Positions 20,601 through 27,531 of a stretch of DNA of 42,600 nucleotides are shown piece by piece. Below the pieces are notes generated by a model, which saw nothing but the letters and a program-made list of their open reading frames with translations, did not search any database and was not told the origin of the DNA. Source of the stretch: Flavobacteriaceae bacterium CRH. Its GTDB lineage: Bacteria > Bacteroidota > Bacteroidia > Flavobacteriales > Flavobacteriaceae. Made by a program: the position numbers and the translations under genes. Position 1 is the stretch's first letter. Each line of letters opens with the position of its first letter. The DNA lies in contig LMAJ01000035.1 of NCBI GenBank assembly GCA_001507425.1, forward strand, positions 1 to 42,600, read 5' to 3'.

Positions 20601-20762
20601 ATAGTTCCAAGGTTCAAACCAACTGTGGGCATAATGATTTCCGAAAAACATGTGAATTAGAGCATCATAAGTACTCTCTAAAGTAAAAAAAATAGCGCTT
20701 CCATGGAATGTCAATCCAAAAAGTAAGGCTACTATCAAATATTTATTAGAAGTTTCTTTCAA
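17670..20762 (-). CDS. Large polytopic membrane protein, GT-C/YfhO-like, with periplasmic C-terminal domains
   Basis: A 1030-residue protein starting at TTG (20760-20762). The first about 400 residues have about ten membrane segments. A first loop with acidic residues and a WNYSWYTGFNVMSYPPLVHQ motif resembles GT-C-fold or YfhO-like lipid-linked sugar transferases. A soluble stretch (LPLGFGDQMAYLSTQTNAMTV) lies between membrane parts, and two further membrane segments lie near 560 and 615. The C-terminal about 400 residues include an NTF2/DUF4878-like domain (ENVVKAYYDALDFKFYDKAY) and a FxLYD-like beta domain (IDSQYVVIGEVQNIDNVPADVVLKATLY). It is the first gene of the operon with the Ig-like and GH5-like genes and diverges from the flippase gene. 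A role in polymer assembly or modification is inferred; no exact family was recognised. Confidence 0.7.
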   Translation of the reverse strand: MKETSNKYLIVALLFGLTFHGSAIFFTLESTYDALIHMFFGNHYAHSWFEPWNYSWYTGFNVMSYPPLVHQTIGLLSLIGGLKFGMFTVAIVGIILFITGAFRFSLLITGNRTVAGYSAILAVVSSSFVETLHIFGQLPSIIGISVLMHALPEIYLFIKTGKKKYYFTSLSLMAVTVCSHHVTPLFGMVFFVSPLIGMIVMDTARENINSFKEITFKIFYKTFLSLLKRIILFCGSAVFLLVFCILPYWINSKANPITQVPIPHGSRDNFIEVTSSGLMFFLIPWGILLFILPYIFYRYYSKRYIFFGLSLTLLTVLGTGGTTPIPLAILGKNAFNILTLDRFTLWASIMSLPIFGEFVYRLVEGDLRTALQVKFGSVYRRILGGLFAGCFLFFAVFTMTLGYFRPLQPQKINFLPIVNFLNQDQHDHWRFLPLGFGDQMAYLSTQTNAMTVDGNYHSARRLPELTSRAVERLENSKFRGLEGIGSLQQFLTVPEKYNLKYVFSNDKFYDPILYFCGWHRLSQLENGIMVWEKLNVQPLSKILPKDEVPIYLKLMWGIIPMLTILVAFILNVQMIWLQALKIKPLEKPSFNKYGIVYANFPRAMIKFLHVWTGILLLIISFGVYRIYIKNATQISPENVVKAYYDALDFKFYDKAYSYVVPNKEYSVAQFMLEISVSDGVLNSYAKLDAIETKIVQQSQDKAKVIATTKWVTPLELIEKKYIHNVQKIKGKWFIIPDKKDTDIPPDEFISDNINSYYKQGRRKITTQQTYHEDVLRQPDLEIISASLVKIDSQYVVIGEVQNIDNVPADVVLKATLYDRNDKSIAVFNAKYTIKHKLMPKEVTSFKVNFEDIAWLKLTDVKPTTFNPDEFTPKELKNIPITFDIQSAGNVATKDLYNSVAISDLVIDNNQIKGTLFNYGIQEVTIPELLISYYNDKRELVYVDHQFIKEGVRIQRKQYFTYNLPRDLMPVIIKSSTENCFVNGLKSEALARPVIPVRNNKQESAKMQRVKGHKGYSFIKIEINNYVGNPR

Positions 20763-20807
20763 TTACTCTTATTTTAGATTATAGTTTTTGTAAATATAGC
20801 GATATCG

Positions 20808-20858
20808 TTCTATAGACGAAAACAATATAACTCTACAGAATTTCCTTTCATCGAAAGA
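20808..20858 (+). promoter_or_regulatory. Phased-repeat operator without an obvious -7 element
   Basis: TTCTATAGA (20808-20816), AACTCTACA (20829-20837) and ATCGAAAGA (20850-20858) are spaced exactly 21 bp apart, as at the other sites of this type. No TAnnTTTG lies at the expected position near 20885. It may be a degraded or repressing site, or act on the divergent minus-strand operon. Confidence 0.4.
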
Positions 20859-21100
20859 AACAGTACCAAACATCTAAAATATCAAAAAAAGTCACACAAG
20901 AGCACTAATTTTACATCATAATAATATTCTAAAAATAAGCATTGCCAGAATGATGTAATTAGAGCATTTGTAGTGATGTAATTTTAAAAAAAATAAAACA
21001 TCGTTTGTTTAAATCTTTTGTCGATGCTTTGGTTAAATTACTGTTTAATTTCAAAAATTACAATTCATAATAAATATGTTGATTTAGTTAATTGTTGCAG

Positions 21101-21129
21101 AAAAGGAATTTATCTGATAAATTCCTTTT
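21101..21129 (+). terminator. 29-bp palindromic terminator-like hairpin
   Basis: A perfect 14-bp inverted repeat (AAAAGGAATTTATC and its complement) surrounds a single central T and is followed by TATTTTTGTT. It lies upstream of the flippase promoter and downstream of no annotated gene, so it would end a short upstream transcript or insulate the promoter. Confidence 0.55.
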
Positions 21130-21158
21130 TATTTTTGTTAAATTTTTCTTATTTTTAT

Positions 21159-21166
21159 TATATTTG
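21159..21166 (+). promoter_or_regulatory. Predicted -7 element for the flippase-GT4-REC/GT2 operon
   Basis: TATATTTG matches the Bacteroidota TAnnTTTG element. It lies 62 bp upstream of the TTG start and just after the palindromic hairpin. A TTG about 24 bp upstream may serve as the distal element. Confidence 0.5.
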
Positions 21167-21227
21167 TTTGTAAGAATCAGCCTTTTAAAATTTTATTGTG
21201 CCATTTATTTAATACCACACACTTGAA

Positions 21228-22466
21228 TTGAATATTAAAAATACTTATAAAAAGATTACTGCAGAGAATTTTTTTATGCTGACAATTTTATTTGTAAATG
21301 CAGGTAATTATTTATACAATCTGCTATTAGGAAGGCTTCTTGGGCCTTCTGGTTTTGCTGATGCTGCGATATTAATAACTTTGCTTTTAGTATTGTCTTT
21401 TGTTGGAATGACATTTCAGGTTACTACTGCTAAATATGCAGTTTTGCTCGAAGGTGTCCAATTGGGTATCTTTTTAAAAATTATTTTTAAGTATTCATTA
21501 CTCTTTGGTGTAATATTGGGTGCTAGTGTACTATTATTCAGCAACCAATTGCAGGAAATCTTTAAAACCAAAACCTCACTAATGTTCATTTTGTTTGGTT
21601 TGGGACTTCCAATGTATTTTATAATGAGTATTAATAGAGGTTTGTATCAAGGGAAAAACGATCTTAGAAATTTATCAAAAACCTATTATTTTGAAATGTT
21701 ATGTCGTTTGATTTTGACAGTTTCGTTACTCTACATTTTACCTCAAATTCAATCTTCTATTATTATCGCACTAGGAATTTTAATTTCTTTTGCCTTTGGT
21801 TTGATTCCTTTTCAAAAAATAATTAGCAGAAAAAACAACCAAACTCTAAGTGACAATTTAGATACAAAATCCATTATTACATTTTTCGCTTTAACAGCCT
21901 TCTATGAATTAACGCAAATCATAATTAACAATAGTGATATTATGTTGGTTAAACATTATTTTGATAATGAAAAAGCGGGCTTATATGCTTCTTTAGCATT
22001 AATAGGTCGGGTAGTATATTTTGTCGCTTGGATGTTTGTAATGCTTCTTTTGCCTAAAGTAATAGAGTTAAAAAAACAAGGAGCAGATACACTTCCAATT
22101 CTATTAAAATATGTTTTATATATTGTTTGCTTGTCTACAATAATTGTTTTGAGTGCACTCTTATTTCCCGAAATTGTAGTACGATTGATGTTTGGTGAGA
22201 AATACCTACCAATTGCTTTCTTGTTGTGGAAATATGCATTGGCAACTTCAATTTTTGCCATCGCAAATATTTTTGCTTACTATTTTCTTTCTATAAATAA
22301 GTATGTACCTGTCATAATATCAGCCTTTCTGGGACTTGCGCAAATAATTCTAATAGTCCTCTATCATAATTCACTGGAACAGGTTGTTGTTATGCAAATC
22401 ATCGCGATGGTGGTATTATTATTATTTCAATTGGTTTTTTTCTTTTTTAATAACAATAAAAAGTAA
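21228..22466 (+). CDS. MOP-superfamily polysaccharide flippase (Wzx/PelG-like)
   Basis: A 412-residue integral membrane protein starting at TTG (21228-21230), with an ATG at 21276 as a shorter alternative. It has about twelve hydrophobic segments. The first contains FVNAGNYLYNLLLGRLLGPSGFADAAIL, a typical opening of polysaccharide transporters of the MOP (MATE/PST) superfamily. Later come YYFEMLCRLILTVSLLY, ELTQIIINNSDIMLVKHYFDNEKAGLYASLALIGR and LMFGEKYLPIAFLLWKYALATS, all usual for the family. It would move a lipid-linked repeat or growing polymer across the inner membrane. It is followed after 10 bp by a GT4 gene, so it heads a three-gene plus-strand operon. Flippase plus GT4 resembles the PelG/PelF pair, but orthology is not established. 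Confidence 0.85.
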   Translation: MNIKNTYKKITAENFFMLTILFVNAGNYLYNLLLGRLLGPSGFADAAILITLLLVLSFVGMTFQVTTAKYAVLLEGVQLGIFLKIIFKYSLLFGVILGASVLLFSNQLQEIFKTKTSLMFILFGLGLPMYFIMSINRGLYQGKNDLRNLSKTYYFEMLCRLILTVSLLYILPQIQSSIIIALGILISFAFGLIPFQKIISRKNNQTLSDNLDTKSIITFFALTAFYELTQIIINNSDIMLVKHYFDNEKAGLYASLALIGRVVYFVAWMFVMLLLPKVIELKKQGADTLPILLKYVLYIVCLSTIIVLSALLFPEIVVRLMFGEKYLPIAFLLWKYALATSIFAIANIFAYYFLSINKYVPVIISAFLGLAQIILIVLYHNSLEQVVVMQIIAMVVLLLFQLVFFFFNNNKK

Positions 22467-22476
22467 CATTTTAAAT

Positions 22477-23643
22477 ATGAAAGTAGCTGTAGTCACTGCA
22501 TTTCCGCCAAGTAAAGTTACACTAAATGAATATGGTTATCATTTGGTAAAAAACTTTGTTCAAAACTCAGAAGTAGCCGAATTAATTTTATTGTCAGATA
22601 AAACGTCTGAAGCTAAACAATTAGACTTTGACCAAAAAGAAAAGATAAAAGTAAAAGAATGTTGGACATTTAACAGTTACGCCACTATTTTTTCTGTTCT
22701 TAAAGCAGTTCGACAAGAACAACCAGATTTCATTTTGTTTAATCTTCAGTTTGTAAAATTTGGAGACAAAAAAATACCTTCCGCCTTGGGATTATTATTA
22801 CCAATGATTTTGAGATTTTTTGGATACAAAACAGTGGTTTTATTACACAACATTTTAGAACAAGTTGATTTAGAAAAAGCGGGATTCACAGAAAGTAAAT
22901 TCATGCAGGAGATCTATAATTTTATTGGAACAAATATTACCAGATGCATTTTGAAAGCCAATAAAGTTGCTGTAACTATTCATAAATATGTAGATGTTTT
23001 AAATGCTAAATATCATACTAAAAATGTAATACTAATACCACATGGTACATTCGAATCAATCAAAAATCCTAATTTTGAAATTAAATCTGGTCCTAAACAA
23101 ATTATGGCTTTTGGGAAATTTGGAACTTACAAAAAAGTTGAAATTTTAGTTGATGCGGTCGAAATTGTTAGAAAAACAAATCCAGAAAAACTAGAAGTAG
23201 TAATTGCTGGGACAGATAGTCCAAACACACCTGGATATTTAGATGGAGTACGAGAAAAATACAAAAACGTGGAGGGAATTATTTTTACCGGATATGTTGA
23301 AGAAAATGATGTAGAACGAATTTTCTCTGATAGTACAATTGTGGTATTTCCTTACACATCTACAACTGGTAGTTCTGGAGTGTTGCATCAAGCAGGTAGC
23401 TATGGCAAAGCAGTTATCATGCCTGATTTGGGTGATTTGGCTTTATTAATTAAAGATGAAGGGTATAAAGGAGAATTTTTTAATCCGGAAAGTGCTGATT
23501 CTTTAGCTATAGCAATTGATAAAATCATTTCAAACGATGACTACCGAAAAGAATTAGCTATTGCAAATTTTAACGCTGCAAGTGCCCTTTCAATGGACAA
23601 AATTATAATGATGTATATAGAATGTTTTAAATCAATACAATAA
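22477..23643 (+). CDS. GT4-family glycosyltransferase
   Basis: A 388-residue cytoplasmic glycosyltransferase of GT-B fold. The start at 22477 (MKVAVVTAFPPSKVTLNEYG) is chosen over a longer open frame from 22384, because the extra 31 residues lie in the flippase tail and this start begins with the first Rossmann strand. The N-terminal domain contains VVLLHNILEQVD. The C-terminal domain contains IPHG, IMAFGKFGTYKKVEILVDA, VVIAGTDSPNTPGY and the donor-site region FPYTSTTGSSGVLHQAGSYGKAVI (catalytic loop with TTGSSGV in place of the usual E-x7-E spacing). It lies 10 bp after the flippase gene and 16 bp before the REC-GT2 gene. It probably transfers a nucleotide-activated sugar onto the locus polysaccharide; the sugar is unknown. 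Confidence 0.85.
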   Translation: MKVAVVTAFPPSKVTLNEYGYHLVKNFVQNSEVAELILLSDKTSEAKQLDFDQKEKIKVKECWTFNSYATIFSVLKAVRQEQPDFILFNLQFVKFGDKKIPSALGLLLPMILRFFGYKTVVLLHNILEQVDLEKAGFTESKFMQEIYNFIGTNITRCILKANKVAVTIHKYVDVLNAKYHTKNVILIPHGTFESIKNPNFEIKSGPKQIMAFGKFGTYKKVEILVDAVEIVRKTNPEKLEVVIAGTDSPNTPGYLDGVREKYKNVEGIIFTGYVEENDVERIFSDSTIVVFPYTSTTGSSGVLHQAGSYGKAVIMPDLGDLALLIKDEGYKGEFFNPESADSLAIAIDKIISNDDYRKELAIANFNAASALSMDKIIMMYIECFKSIQ

Positions 23644-23659
23644 ACTTAAATGTAATATT

Positions 23660-24835
23660 ATGAAAATACTAATAGTTGATGATCAGCAATTGGTCTTGTT
23701 GTCTTTAGAAAAATTGCTAAGTGGTTTAGGATATGAAGTTATCAGTACAGACAATATAATGGATGCCATTGCTAAATATGACAGTGAAAAACCAAATTTA
23801 GTTATTGTTGACATTAATATGTCTAATCTCTCTAATACAGAATCTATAAGTGATAATGCATCTGGTCTGGAAGTAGTCAAACATATTAAACAAATCAAAA
23901 AAGACATTACACCTGTAATGGTTTTATCAGGTAATACTGATGAAGAAGTCATCGTAAAAGGTTTTGAATTAGGAATTGATGACTACATGAAGAAGCCTTT
24001 GAGCTTGAGCGAGATTAGTGCAAGAGTAAAAAGGTTGATAGGAGGGTCTAATATTGAAAAAAGCGTTATAGAAAAACCCAATTCGAAAGAGCGATATATC
24101 CAAAACAAATGTATTGGAGTTGTTATTCCGTGTTATAACGAGGAAACTCGTTTGTCTAGTGATGAATTTAAGTCTTTTGTACATAAAAATTTAGGATACC
24201 ATTTGTGTTTTGTAAACGATGGAAGTAAAGACAATACATTAGCTGTCTTGCATGAATTAACAAAAGGAAAAGAAGAATATATTAGCGTATATGATTGTGA
24301 AAAAAATGGTGGAAAAGCCGAAGCTGTTCGTCTTGGAATGTTACACTTGGCCAAGCAAAATCAATTTGATTACATCGGTTTTTTAGACGCCGATTTATCG
24401 ACTAATTTTGATGATTTTCAAGATTTAGCAGATACAATTTATAACTCTAAATACAAATTAGTTTTTGGTTCCAGAATTTCAAGAATGGGAGCTGACATTA
24501 CCAAACAATCTGCAAGAGCTATCATTAGCAAAACCATAAATTATATCATCAGAAAAATTCTTGGAATGGAAATTAATGATACACAATGTGGTGCCAAAAT
24601 AATGACAAAAGAAATTATAGAAAAAACTTTTAATGAAAAATTTATAACAAAATGGGTTTTTGATGTAGAGATTTTTATGCGAATGAAAAAAATATACGGC
24701 TCTAGAAAGACTCAAGAATTAATTTTAGAAAAACCCTTAAACAGATGGATTCACATGGATGGTTCGAAATTGTCACTTAAAGATTCCATAAAAATTATTG
24801 GCCAGATTGGCCAAATCGCAGTCCATTATAGGTAA
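23660..24835 (+). CDS. Receiver domain fused to a family 2 glycosyltransferase
   Basis: A 391-residue two-domain protein. Residues 1-125 are a complete CheY-like receiver: acidic pair Asp7-Asp8, phosphoacceptor Asp51 (VIVDIN), Ser90 (VLSGN) and Lys112 followed by Pro113. About ten extra residues lie between Asp51 and SGLEVVKHI. Residues 151-391 are a GT2 domain of the dolichyl-phosphate-mannose-synthase type: VVIPCYNEE, FVNDGSKDNT, GGKAEAVRLGM, a DAD motif at 243-245, and a MEINDTQCGAKIMTKE segment. No transmembrane segments are evident. The catalytic residues of both domains look intact. It is the last gene of the flippase operon and converges with the Hpt/kinase operon, so phosphorylation of Asp51 may control sugar transfer. 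Both domain assignments are firm; the regulation is inferred. Confidence 0.9.
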   Translation: MKILIVDDQQLVLLSLEKLLSGLGYEVISTDNIMDAIAKYDSEKPNLVIVDINMSNLSNTESISDNASGLEVVKHIKQIKKDITPVMVLSGNTDEEVIVKGFELGIDDYMKKPLSLSEISARVKRLIGGSNIEKSVIEKPNSKERYIQNKCIGVVIPCYNEETRLSSDEFKSFVHKNLGYHLCFVNDGSKDNTLAVLHELTKGKEEYISVYDCEKNGGKAEAVRLGMLHLAKQNQFDYIGFLDADLSTNFDDFQDLADTIYNSKYKLVFGSRISRMGADITKQSARAIISKTINYIIRKILGMEINDTQCGAKIMTKEIIEKTFNEKFITKWVFDVEIFMRMKKIYGSRKTQELILEKPLNRWIHMDGSKLSLKDSIKIIGQIGQIAVHYR

Positions 24836-24853
24836 AAAACTACAATCAATACT

Positions 24854-24902
24854 AAAGAGTAAATCAAGCTGAAACCATAAACTTGCTTTACTCTTTTTTT
24901 TT
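24854..24902 (+). terminator. Terminator of the flippase-GT4-REC/GT2 operon
   Basis: AAAGAGTAAA and CAAG pair with CTTG and TTTACTCTTT, followed by a long T run. It lies 19 bp after the stop codon of the REC-GT2 gene. Confidence 0.8.
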
Positions 24903-25051
24903 ATTAAATGAATACTTTAATGAAAAAAGGTTAAAGATCATTTCGGTTCTATTAAGTTTTAGATATCTGTAAGATATAATAAGCGAATGCAAAGTAATAA
25001 TAATATACTTTTTCACTACCAATAATAATACAATTCGTAAAAAAAGCTTTT

Positions 25052-25369
25052 TTACAAGTCGTTTACAAAACTTTGCATTAACTGTAAAATACTTTCAAAT
25101 TCGTCTTCAGACTCGAGTGTGCCATTTAATAAATGATCTTCGTATTCATGCGCGAGATGGTAACTTTTTTCAAGACCTAAAATAGATATTTTATGTTTTA
25201 ATTTATGAACACCCTCTGCCGCAAGCTTGTAATCCCGACCTTCGATACTTTCATGGTATGCCGCTATTTCAAGTGGAAGTTCTTTTTTAATAATATCGAT
25301 CATTTTTTGCTTAAAGACATCGTCTTCTCCGCAGAGTTGGTTTATATAATTTAAATTAGGCTGTTCCAT
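25052..25369 (-). CDS. Stand-alone Hpt phosphotransfer protein
   Basis: A 105-residue all-helical protein with the Hpt signature EGVHKLKHKISILGL. His55 (VHKLK) is the predicted phosphorylated residue, and Lys58 and the following small/hydrophobic positions fit the family. Its start overlaps the end of the upstream histidine kinase gene by 14 bp, so it is the last gene of the four-gene kinase operon. Free Hpt proteins carry phosphoryl groups between receiver domains. The nearest receivers are the REC-GT2 protein, encoded just downstream on the opposite strand, and the single-domain regulator at 30775-31188. Confidence 0.85.
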   Translation of the reverse strand: MEQPNLNYINQLCGEDDVFKQKMIDIIKKELPLEIAAYHESIEGRDYKLAAEGVHKLKHKISILGLEKSYHLAHEYEDHLLNGTLESEDEFESILQLMQSFVNDL

Positions 25370-26393
25370 AGTTTTTGGGTAAGGTAAAATAAAATGTTGT
25401 TCCTATGTTTTCTTTACTTTCAAGCCAGATAGAACCTTTATAATACTCAATAATTTTGTTAACTATAGAAAGTCCTACTCCTGAATTTTGATTATTGCTT
25501 TCTAATTTTGTAAATATTTTAAAAATTTTATCGTGGTATTTTTTAGCTATTCCAATGCCATTATCTTTGATATAAAATTCAAAATCCTGCTCTTTTTCTG
25601 TGCAAGCAATTTCAATTACACCTTGAACTTTATCATTATAATGGATGCTATTTTCAATTAAATTTTGCAATAATTGTTTGAATCGCCAAGTATTTCCTTT
25701 TATTTTAGGCAAATCATTAATTATCGAAATTTGAATATTTTTCGGAATGTGAATCTCTCTCTTAATTTCATCAATCACCTGATTAAGATCAATTAATCTT
25801 TCTTCAGAGTCTAATTTATCTACAGTAGAATAATCTAAAATCCCTTTGATCAATAAATCCATCTTTTCTACATTAAAGAGTACCTGATTAAGCGAGTTTA
25901 AACAACTTTCACCCATTTCTTTATTATCCTCAATGACCCAATTAATAAGGGTGTCTATATTTCTGAGTGGTGCTTTTAAATCATGAGAAACAACATGAGC
26001 ATATTCGTTAAGTTCTCTATTTTGATTTTCTAAACTTTGCAACAATTCTTCTCGTTGCTTGTTCATCGTGACAATTTCTATAGATTGTTTTTTTAAGAAA
26101 TCAGACTGATTAAAATCTTTTTCATTACCTAATTTTTCAGCATCCAAATTCATAGAATTCAATATTTCTGTCAAATTTGAATTTATTTCTTTTAAACTAT
26201 TTGCTTCCTCTCGGAGTTTTTTATTGGCTTGGAAAAGTTCATCAGAACTAATTTTCATCGCTCGCTGCAACATATTCATCTGATCCTCGTGATTATCATA
26301 AGATTCATTTACTGCCTGCAAAAAATGCTTTAAATCTTTTAAATGCTCAGGGTTTATAAATTTGGCAATTTGCCTTTTTAATAGCGTATTCAT
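25356..26393 (-). CDS. Soluble histidine kinase with N-terminal coiled coil
   Basis: A 345-residue kinase without membrane segments. Residues about 20-130 form a long coiled coil (QAVNESYDNHEDQMNMLQRAM, ELFQANKKLREEANSLKEIN). The HisKA box is YAHVVSHDLKAPLRNI with His137. The HATPase domain shows N-box LIENSIHYND, G1 KDNGIGIA, a G2-like SGVGLSIV and the ending TTFYFTLPKN. No receiver is attached. It overlaps the FIST gene by one base and the Hpt gene by 14 bp. The coiled coil at the N-terminus and the FIST neighbour suggest that the FIST protein supplies the sensory input. The path His137 to a receiver to Hpt His55 is inferred. Confidence 0.9.
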   Translation of the reverse strand: MNTLLKRQIAKFINPEHLKDLKHFLQAVNESYDNHEDQMNMLQRAMKISSDELFQANKKLREEANSLKEINSNLTEILNSMNLDAEKLGNEKDFNQSDFLKKQSIEIVTMNKQREELLQSLENQNRELNEYAHVVSHDLKAPLRNIDTLINWVIEDNKEMGESCLNSLNQVLFNVEKMDLLIKGILDYSTVDKLDSEERLIDLNQVIDEIKREIHIPKNIQISIINDLPKIKGNTWRFKQLLQNLIENSIHYNDKVQGVIEIACTEKEQDFEFYIKDNGIGIAKKYHDKIFKIFTKLESNNQNSGVGLSIVNKIIEYYKGSIWLESKENIGTTFYFTLPKNYGTA

Positions 26394-27526
26394 TATTCGC
26401 TGATTAGGGTTAAAGTCATGGTTTGATTATGCAATTCACAAAAAGTATTCTCGCTAAATGGAGCCATTTCGCCATACGAGTAAAACCCGGTAATTGCTAC
26501 TTCATTTCCTATTATTTCTTGCACTTGCTCTATTTCCTCTTCAACCCGTTGATTCATAACTAATTTTCTTCCTACGCAACTCACTAGTAAAGCAAGTTGT
26601 GGGTGATTTATTCTATTTTGCATTGCTAACATTGCCGCTTGTGAAGCTCCCTCTGCAATAGCATCTACAGAAGCCATCATGAGCTGTACTTTGGCATTCT
26701 CGGGCACATCTCCGGCTAAAATCATCGACTGATCTTCGTTATTGATATTTAAAATGGTACGAACGACAGCTTGCGATTTGCCTTCGGGTGTAACATTTAA
26801 AGGATATAACAAAGAAGCTTGCGGTAACTGATCAGCTTTGTCTCCTAAGTATTTTTTATACAAATCCAAAGCAGGTTGTCCATCGATTTCATACAACACA
26901 TTGGCTTCTGATCGGGTAATAATTCTTTCCGGGCCAAAAGAGCTCCATCCTCCAAAACTGGAAAATGAAATTTCTAAAGTTTCTCCATAAAATCCAATTA
27001 AAACAACTTCTCCTTCTTTTGGATTTTCTTTGTAAGAAGCTAATGTTTTCTCAAATTTTGCATCGTCTCCACACATTCCTCCTGAGATAGGCACTTTATT
27101 TTGAATGCCATTCTCAAGACCCACAATAAGGGAACTTCCGTTTACGAAACTTCCTTCTGAAAGTACGAATAAATGCTTTAAATTCTCTTTCGGTATCTGT
27201 TGGTAAAGAGATTCCCCTAAAGCATTCGCATTTTTTTTATGATTAAAAATATTATCAGTTCTAATTTCAAAGCTGCTTTTTTCAAATTCAATAGCAGTAA
27301 CTACGATGGAATCATCAAATACATTTGCATCAATAATTTCACCCGCTGTAGAGCCAAAAACCAGATGTTCATAAGGAAACTCCTTTCTAATAGCATCAAT
27401 GACTTCTGGAAGCTCTAATTGCATCCTATTTGCAAAAACAAGTACCAGCGGATTTTTTAGTTCTTCCTTATTTGTTAGGTACTGCCAATTTTCATTCTTT
27501 TTTTTATAAGCTTGAATTATTTTCAT
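26393..27526 (-). CDS. FIST-domain sensory protein
   Basis: A 377-residue protein with FIST_N (about 25-215) and FIST_C (about 220-360) domains. Diagnostic stretches are FGSTAGEIIDANVFDDSIVV, NHLFVLSEG-like KHLFVLSEGSFVNGSSLI, PISGGMCGDDAKFEKTL, ALDLYKKYLGDKA, then LAGDVPENAKVQLMMAS, LALLVSCVGRKLVM and GFYSYGEMAPF. FIST domains are known as small-ligand-binding input domains of signalling proteins. Here there is no output domain, and the protein is encoded between two histidine kinases (5 bp after the first, 1-bp overlap with the second). It most likely acts as a separate sensory subunit of one of them. The ligand cannot be read from the sequence. Confidence 0.9.
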   Translation of the reverse strand: MKIIQAYKKKNENWQYLTNKEELKNPLVLVFANRMQLELPEVIDAIRKEFPYEHLVFGSTAGEIIDANVFDDSIVVTAIEFEKSSFEIRTDNIFNHKKNANALGESLYQQIPKENLKHLFVLSEGSFVNGSSLIVGLENGIQNKVPISGGMCGDDAKFEKTLASYKENPKEGEVVLIGFYGETLEISFSSFGGWSSFGPERIITRSEANVLYEIDGQPALDLYKKYLGDKADQLPQASLLYPLNVTPEGKSQAVVRTILNINNEDQSMILAGDVPENAKVQLMMASVDAIAEGASQAAMLAMQNRINHPQLALLVSCVGRKLVMNQRVEEEIEQVQEIIGNEVAITGFYSYGEMAPFSENTFCELHNQTMTLTLISE

Positions 27527-27531
27527 AGTTT

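Larger units (their letters stand above)
20763..21227. other. Divergent control region of the polysaccharide locus
   Basis: This 465-bp region lies between two divergent genes that both begin with TTG. It contains a phased-repeat site (20808-20858), a 29-bp palindromic terminator-like hairpin (21101-21129), and a TATATTTG -7 element (21159-21166) for the plus-strand flippase gene. No protein gene was seen. The stretch between the operator and the hairpin could be a short non-coding transcript. Confidence 0.55.

Noticed and set aside
22384..22476. 31-codon N-terminal extension of the GT4 enzyme
   Set aside because: It overlaps the flippase coding end in another frame. The ATG at 22477 starts directly with the first conserved strand.
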